Shown: positions 5,391 through 5,560 of the stretch, piece by piece
Numbering within the stretch: position 1 is the stretch's first letter
Layout of the letters: every line of letters starts with the position of its first letter
Origin: Sulfurovum sp.
Lineage (GTDB): Bacteria > Campylobacterota > Campylobacteria > Campylobacterales > Sulfurovaceae
Direction: 5' to 3'
Assembly (NCBI GenBank): GCA_015661535.1
Contig: DQVY01000262.1
Span: 1 to 5,560 of the forward strand
Length of the DNA stretch: 5,560 nucleotides
Notes under the pieces: generated by a model
Told to the model about the DNA's origin: nothing
Databases searched by the model: none
What the model saw: the letters and a program-made list of their open reading frames with translations, nothing else
Made by a program: the position numbers and the translations under genes

Positions 5391-5552
5391 ATGATTAAAT
5401 TAACACTAAAATTGACATTATTTATACTTTTTCTTTCGGGATGTACACAAGTGATCACTGCCCCCATTTCTGCTGTAGGCAGCGTTGCAGGTGCCACTGT
5501 TGATGTCGCAGGTGCAGCTGTTGGTGCGGCTATACCTGACGATGAAGACTAA
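5391..5552 (+). CDS. Small lipoprotein, 53 residues
   Basis: The ATG at 5391 opens a 53-codon frame ending in TAA. Residues 1-17 form a lipoprotein signal peptide with two lysines and a leucine/isoleucine/phenylalanine core, followed by the lipobox LSGC with the lipidated cysteine C18. The mature 36 residues begin CTQVITAPI, continue with a small-residue stretch rich in Gly, Ala and Val (SAVGSVAGATVDVAG repeated in character as AAVGAAI), and end in an acidic tail PDDED. Short Campylobacterota and proteobacterial lipoproteins with a TAP-type start after the cysteine and Gly/Ala/Val spacing are known, but their function is not. The frame has its own extended -10 promoter and no ribosome binding site, and it is divergent from the response regulator, so it may be a target of that system. 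The lipobox makes a chance frame unlikely. Confidence 0.8.
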   Translation: MIKLTLKLTLFILFLSGCTQVITAPISAVGSVAGATVDVAGAAVGAAIPDDED

Positions 5553-5560
5553 AATCGCTG
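5542..5560 (+). CDS. Possible start of a further gene, cut by the window edge
   Basis: An ATG at 5542 lies in another frame within the last codons of the lipoprotein gene and reads MKTKIA before the window ends. The lysine-rich beginning would suit a signal peptide, and an overlap of 11 bp with the lipoprotein end would suggest translational coupling. No clear ribosome binding site precedes it, and six codons cannot establish a gene. Confidence 0.25.

Overview
The window looks like chromosomal DNA from a chemolithotrophic member of the Campylobacterota (the former Epsilonproteobacteria), of the Sulfurovum/Sulfurimonas kind. This rests on moderately low GC content with an AT-rich third-position bias, dense packing with very short intergenic gaps, a haem-protein-like fragment beside an outer-membrane barrel, and a DUF1538/PII-like/CBS cluster. 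The genus is an inference from overall protein character, not from a marker gene. No RNA genes, mobile elements, CRISPR arrays or integration scars are visible.

Layout. (1) 1-1134, + strand: the 3' end of a gene that starts outside the window, probably the C-terminal domain of a periplasmic multihaem cytochrome-like protein. It is followed after 8 bp by a 283-residue signal-peptide-bearing protein that reads as an outer-membrane beta-barrel. (2) 1200-3476, + strand: a tight three-gene operon driven by an extended -10 promoter. It encodes a 508-residue membrane protein made of two DUF1538 repeats, a 116-residue PII-like protein whose start overlaps the previous stop by 4 bp, and a 130-residue tandem-CBS protein 10 bp further on. 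(3) 3478-5302, - strand: a two-component system with the response regulator first. The OmpR-family regulator is followed by a membrane histidine kinase overlapping it by up to 59 bp, and the kinase stop lies 1 bp from the stop of the CBS gene. (4) 5391-5560, + strand: a 53-residue lipoprotein transcribed divergently from the regulator, and perhaps the first codons of another gene overlapping its end.

How the parts may work together. The DUF1538 operon is the most interesting part. It joins a duplicated multi-pass membrane protein of unknown substrate to two cytosolic nucleotide-sensing folds, PII-like and CBS, which suggests an ion or small-molecule transporter gated by cellular energy or metabolite state. 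The two-component system faces a promoter region containing a perfect 7-bp-arm palindrome, so it may control itself and the small lipoprotein. Both the DUF1538 gene and the lipoprotein gene have an extended -10 element ending 6-7 bases before the ATG and no Shine-Dalgarno sequence, which predicts leaderless transcripts.
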